The position numbers and the translations under genes were made by a program. This document shows positions 60,281 to 64,000 of a stretch of DNA of 64,000 nucleotides, one piece after another. Location: contig JAMWET010005499.1 of assembly GCA_024036415.1 (NCBI GenBank), positions 231,001-295,000 of the forward strand. The letters run 5' to 3'. The stretch comes from Prochilodus magdalenae. Taxonomy: Eukaryota > Chordata > Actinopteri > Characiformes > Prochilodontidae. The first letter of the stretch is position 1; every line of letters begins with the position of its first letter. The notes below the pieces were generated by a model. It did not search any database. It was not told where the DNA came from and worked only from the letters and a program-made list of their open reading frames with translations.

Positions 60281-62699
60281 GTTTAGAGTTTAGAGAGCAA
60301 ATAAAATTGACTAAATAGAAATGGTTGTACAACTGTGAGTTTTCACCGCAACACAGCTGAACAACACAGAAACCTTTTAGTGAATACATGTTTTTTGCTT
60401 TTGCTTGGATTAAAAATAATCCATTTGATAAAATCTCAATGATGCTGTCTTCATCTTCATATATGAGTTAATTAATAAGCATGTGTTTGCTTTCTGATTA
60501 AGAATGACTGTGTTGTATGCCACAACTACACAGCTTGTTCACCTCTTAAAGCTGCAGACAGCCTACTTATAGATGCAGTAACTAGAAGTACAAAAACACA
60601 GTATACACACATAACAGTGCACACATATATAGCATGTTGCATCATACAGATATTATATTATTATCTACAGTATTATTAAATAGTTTTGCAAATGATTGGC
60701 CCTGTGAATAAATAATTTAACGTAAACATTAGTGATAATCTTTCATTATTCACATCGTCGTTTTTATTCACTGTACAAATACAGAATGTAATACTTAAGG
60801 GGGGACTGCACCAAATAATTTAATATTCCATAAAGTAATTCGGAAGTTGTTTATGATAGTTCTGCGATACGGCTTTGGCCTAAAATACAGGCCTATTTTA
60901 CCTCACCTTACATTCATTCATTGTGGAAGGGTACATGCATATTAGCCGCTATTCCATATAAAAATTAAATATGAAAATTCAGAAGACAGAATCCCTTTGC
61001 TTTCTACAGGCTGTTAAACTACATCTAATCTCACGGGTCACACAGATAAATACTCTCACAGAAAGACAAGGTCAATTTCCCTCGTGCAAAACTTCACGGT
61101 GACACAGATCATCAAGAAACAGCTCAGTCATATCACAGTGCTGTGCGGAAGCAGCTACTAAAAGCAAAGCCTTGTTGTTATAATGGAGCAAATGGAAAAT
61201 GAAGACCAGGCTTACTTCAGTTTTTGCCCCGCAATTAAAAGACAGAGGGCCAGTCGCTGTCTAAACAGCAGTCTCAGTTTAAATACGTGGGAACGCGCCT
61301 CAGTTTGTCCTTAGTTTCCCTCTAGTTTGAATGTACACTGTAAGTGTTAACGTCATTGCGTGGCTGTAAATATCTGCTTGTGAAACAGCCAATACAGGAA
61401 AAAACTCACAGGATGCCGGAAAAATACAACTTTCTCTCTTCCTCGCCTTTCTCACTCTGCAACTATCTTTATCTCGTCTTCACTCCTTCCTTCCTTCCTC
61501 CCTTTTTTCCATCATACTCCCCCACGCTGCACACAGAAACACACATCAGCCCATGCAGAGTTGCTCTGGTCAACAGGATCTTAGAATAAACAGAGTTTGC
61601 TCCCTGGCGGGACACCGGTGTCCGCCGGCCCATTGGCAGGGCCTCCTGTTTTTCTTGGGAGAGCATGAATCACCATCTCCACTCACATCGCATCACACAC
61701 CACTGGCAAAGTCATCTGCGAGAGAACAGGGAGAAGAAAAGCTGAGTCTAGAGAGGACACCTATAATTACACTACTGGTCCTATCTCCAGCAGCTCAGCC
61801 CGACGAAGCCCATAAACGTGACAGCCAGGGACAAAGAAAGACTTCAGTTCAGACCAGGGCTTCAACTTGGTCCAGGTTTAAAAAACGAGTTTAGTAAAAA
61901 ACAAACAAACAATACACAACCGTCCTCCTCCGCCCATGTGTCCCTTCTAGTTCCTTCAGTTCTGCACTGGAGCTAGTGTAGCTGCTAAAGTGGAAGGGGG
62001 TCCACACTGTGTTTTTTCTGAAGGCTGAAAAACGTGAGTTGTACTTTTTTGTCTTTTTCTTCACGCTGCATTTGTTGAGCACTGCTTCTGGCAGGACGTC
62101 TTCCTATTGGATAAGCTACAACAGCACTGTAACTGTCTGTCGGTTGTGCCAGCTAGCTGTTGTTTTGATACATACACACAGAAAGCTCTGTCATGTCTCT
62201 TTTTAAACAGTGATCTACTGTTTAAATAGGGAGTGTAGCGGTGCTAGTAAAAACAAACTAAACCCAAAAAAATGTTTGTTCTGTGAAATCATACAGTTCA
62301 GAGAACTCAGCGACTGCAACTGACAATCGATTGTCAGCAAAGAAAAGAAGCTCATGATCCAGGCCACATGGCCTCTTCAAGTTGGGCCTTTTCATCTCAG
62401 GAGGCTTGGAGCGGGCTGCACAAAAGTTTTTGCGTGTTGGCGACGCATTTATAATGCACCCGGCACACAAAAACAGAATCTCCATTTTCTATTGAAAACA
62501 CCATATAAAAAACAGCTTGGTCTGCGGTGTGGGAAACCCTCTCAACAGTAAGTAGAGGGGAGAGCTTTGAATAATCTCACTGGACAAAACAATTGTAACT
62601 TTGCCAGCCGGTGGCAACTTTAGGCTCATGGGACTAGATTGAGAAGAGGTGGTACAGTGCAGCGAATGTCTCATTATATGTGTGGAAAATGGGACCAAA

Positions 62700-62930
62700 G
62701 CAGATGTTAATGATTGGCTAAAAGGAGTGACTGCATTTGGGTGTGACCAAGTGTGAAGGAAGTAGCCGAATTTGCAGGTGTATGGAAGGTCACGGTCATA
62801 CGGGTCTACCAGCAGTGGCTAAAATCCCAGTCTACAGGAAAACCCCCCCTAAGAATTGTGCCAGGGAAGGCGTCCACAAAATCTGGCCCAACTGCACACT
62901 TCTTAGATGCTAGAGTGGCTGAACACTGAT
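62700..62930 (+). pseudogene. Possible degraded transposase helix-turn-helix fragment
   Basis: One frame from about 62757 reads KEVAEFAGVWKVTVIRVYQQ, WLKSQSTGKPPLRIVPGKAS. The pattern 'eVA...GvS..TV.Rvy..w' followed by a basic Gly/Pro/Lys stretch resembles the DNA-binding domain and hook of Tc1/mariner transposases. There is no initiation codon and no catalytic part. Assignment is tentative. Confidence 0.45.
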
Positions 62931-63254
62931 GTAGCCTACATCCAGAAACTAATCCAGTTCATGCCAAATCAAATCTCAGCTGTTATTCATGCTTGTGAAG
63001 GTATTATACACTGTGTGCATTCAGTCACAAGTGATTGTATTTTTTGCCTGCCGAGTCTACATATCTCTGTATACATATCTTTGTTATTTATTATACACTA
63101 CAGTCGTGTTTAGTAAACTTGGCTTTAGTTTAGCACACTAACTGAAATTAACTTTGTCAGTTTCCATTTTTTTCTACAACCATGTTGGACTAAGATCTGA
63201 TGTTTTTCCAGAGTTGGAGAGGTAGCAAAGTTTTCTTACACTGTTGATGCATTG

Positions 63255-63430
63255 ACATTTCCGGCATTTAGCTGAAGCTCTTATCCAGAGCGACTTACAA
63301 GGTTAATCATATTACAGGTAGGCCAATGTAGGGTTAGGAGTCTAGCCCAAGGACTATTGTTGGTGTTGCACAGCATAGTCACCCAGACCGGGACAGTCTC
63401 CCACATGTGGTGGTGGCACTAACCACATGA
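63255..63430 (-). mobile_element. tRNA-derived SINE copy (decayed), minus orientation
   Basis: On the plus strand, 'ggcatttagctgaagctcttatccagagcgacttacaaggtt' is followed by 'attacaggtaggcca', 'gttaggagtct.gcccaaggact', 'gggacagtctccc' and 'ggtggcactaacca'. This order matches the copy at 48658-48873. The region equivalent to the B box is broken by a deletion, but the tail is closer to the consensus I remember than in the other copy. Confidence 0.8.
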
Positions 63431-64000
63431 TGCATAGTTATACTGGTTTATTGACATGCCATTGGCAAGACGTACTGTATGCTGTACGTAGTGTCAAGAA
63501 CAAGTTTTTGCAGTTTCACTGCATGGATTGTGTCGTGGATGGTATGTCGTGAAACTCTAACAATATTCACGTTTCAATGCAACTTGCGTCATTTTACTGT
63601 AAAATTGTAAAGGAAATGAAGTTTCCTTGATAGGGGGCTTTTAAAATAAAGGATTCCTTACTCCTAATGTGTGCAATTCAATTCAGGGCTATTACAACAC
63701 CTGTAAAATTAGGATGATAAAACATATTGCTCACAAAAGTAATAAAACTACAGGGTGCTGGTGGAAAAGTGGCCAAGTGGTTGTTAAAAGACAAACATAT
63801 TGCTGAATGATCAACTCAAATGGCCCATTTTGAATTTTCACTATTTCTGTGATGCCATGACAACCATCTGGATCTTACATATATAGATCTATTCAGCCTA
63901 TAGCAGTTTAACTACACCCATTCTTACTGAAGTTATAAGGAGTGTTTCAACTAGGAGTGCCTGTGAATGAGGTACAACAGGCAGCCTATCAGAACAGAGC

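Larger units (their letters stand above)
54122..64000. other. Partial large intron upstream of ttc28 exon a
   Basis: At least 9.9 kb of intron. I searched the minus strand for the preceding TPR exon and saw none. Identified content: a degenerate tandem repeat (54880-55290), a dispersed repeat (56213-56390), (TA)n (56403-56492), (TG)n (58871-58906), a Tc1 non-autonomous element (59744-60280), a possible transposase scrap (62700-62930) and a SINE copy (63255-63430). Open frames at 61344-61894 and 62258-62551 have no recognisable domain. Confidence 0.55.

Noticed and set aside
61344..61894. Plus-strand frames of 81 and 113 codons, considered as a possible upstream ttc28 or unrelated exon
   Set aside because: Wrong strand for ttc28 and no similarity to TPR sequence or any family I know.

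Overview
The window is nuclear DNA from a ray-finned fish, about 38-40% G+C by eye. The only protein-coding gene I can support is a large internal part of ttc28 (tetratricopeptide repeat domain 28), on the minus strand. Fifteen exons run from 54121 down to 753. All have GT-AG borders, and the phases match at every junction. Joined, they give 4665 nt, or 1555 codons without a stop. The N-terminal exons lie beyond the right edge and the C-terminal exons beyond the left edge. CA/GT microsatellites, Tc1 and hAT transposons, tRNA-derived SINEs and several high-copy repeats fit a teleost. From memory some of these repeats are typical of ostariophysans (characins, catfishes, electric fishes), but no species is claimed.

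Protein layout, 5' to 3' of the gene: three large exons (54121-53614, 37024-35683, 33922-33399) plus one short exon (28258-28149) encode about 20 tandem TPRs of roughly 40 residues. Exons at 22894-22765, 21908-21690, 18971-18797 and 9381-9241 encode the bridge after the TPRs, including a Gly/Ser linker. Exons from 6063 to 3118 encode a CHAT (caspase-HetF-associated-with-TPR) domain. Exons 2141-1910 and 829-753 encode conserved sequence after it. The CHAT fold is recognisable, including the HFATH histidine motif, but the position of the catalytic cysteine is a tyrosine, so the domain is predicted to be a non-proteolytic pseudoenzyme.

Non-coding layout: 1-560 is a high-copy repeat. 830-9240 holds short introns and one 3.2 kb intron with few repeats. 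9382-18796 is a 9.4 kb intron with degraded repeats. 22895-33398 carries CA microsatellites, a CpG-richer stretch (26.2-27.7 kb) and an intact-ended hAT element (29199-30097) with an 8-bp target-site duplication. 37025-53613 is a 16.6 kb intron with SINEs, other repeats, two striking inverted repeats (49296-49424 and 50185-50287) and a Tc1 transposase remnant. 54122-64000 is the start of a further intron, with a degenerate tandem repeat, a long (TA)n tract and a non-autonomous Tc1 element with perfect 31-bp terminal inverted repeats.

I see no prokaryote-style operon, CRISPR array, rRNA or functional tRNA. The points most worth checking are the degenerate CHAT active site, the two near-perfect hairpins, the target-site-flanked transposons and the CpG-richer intronic segment.
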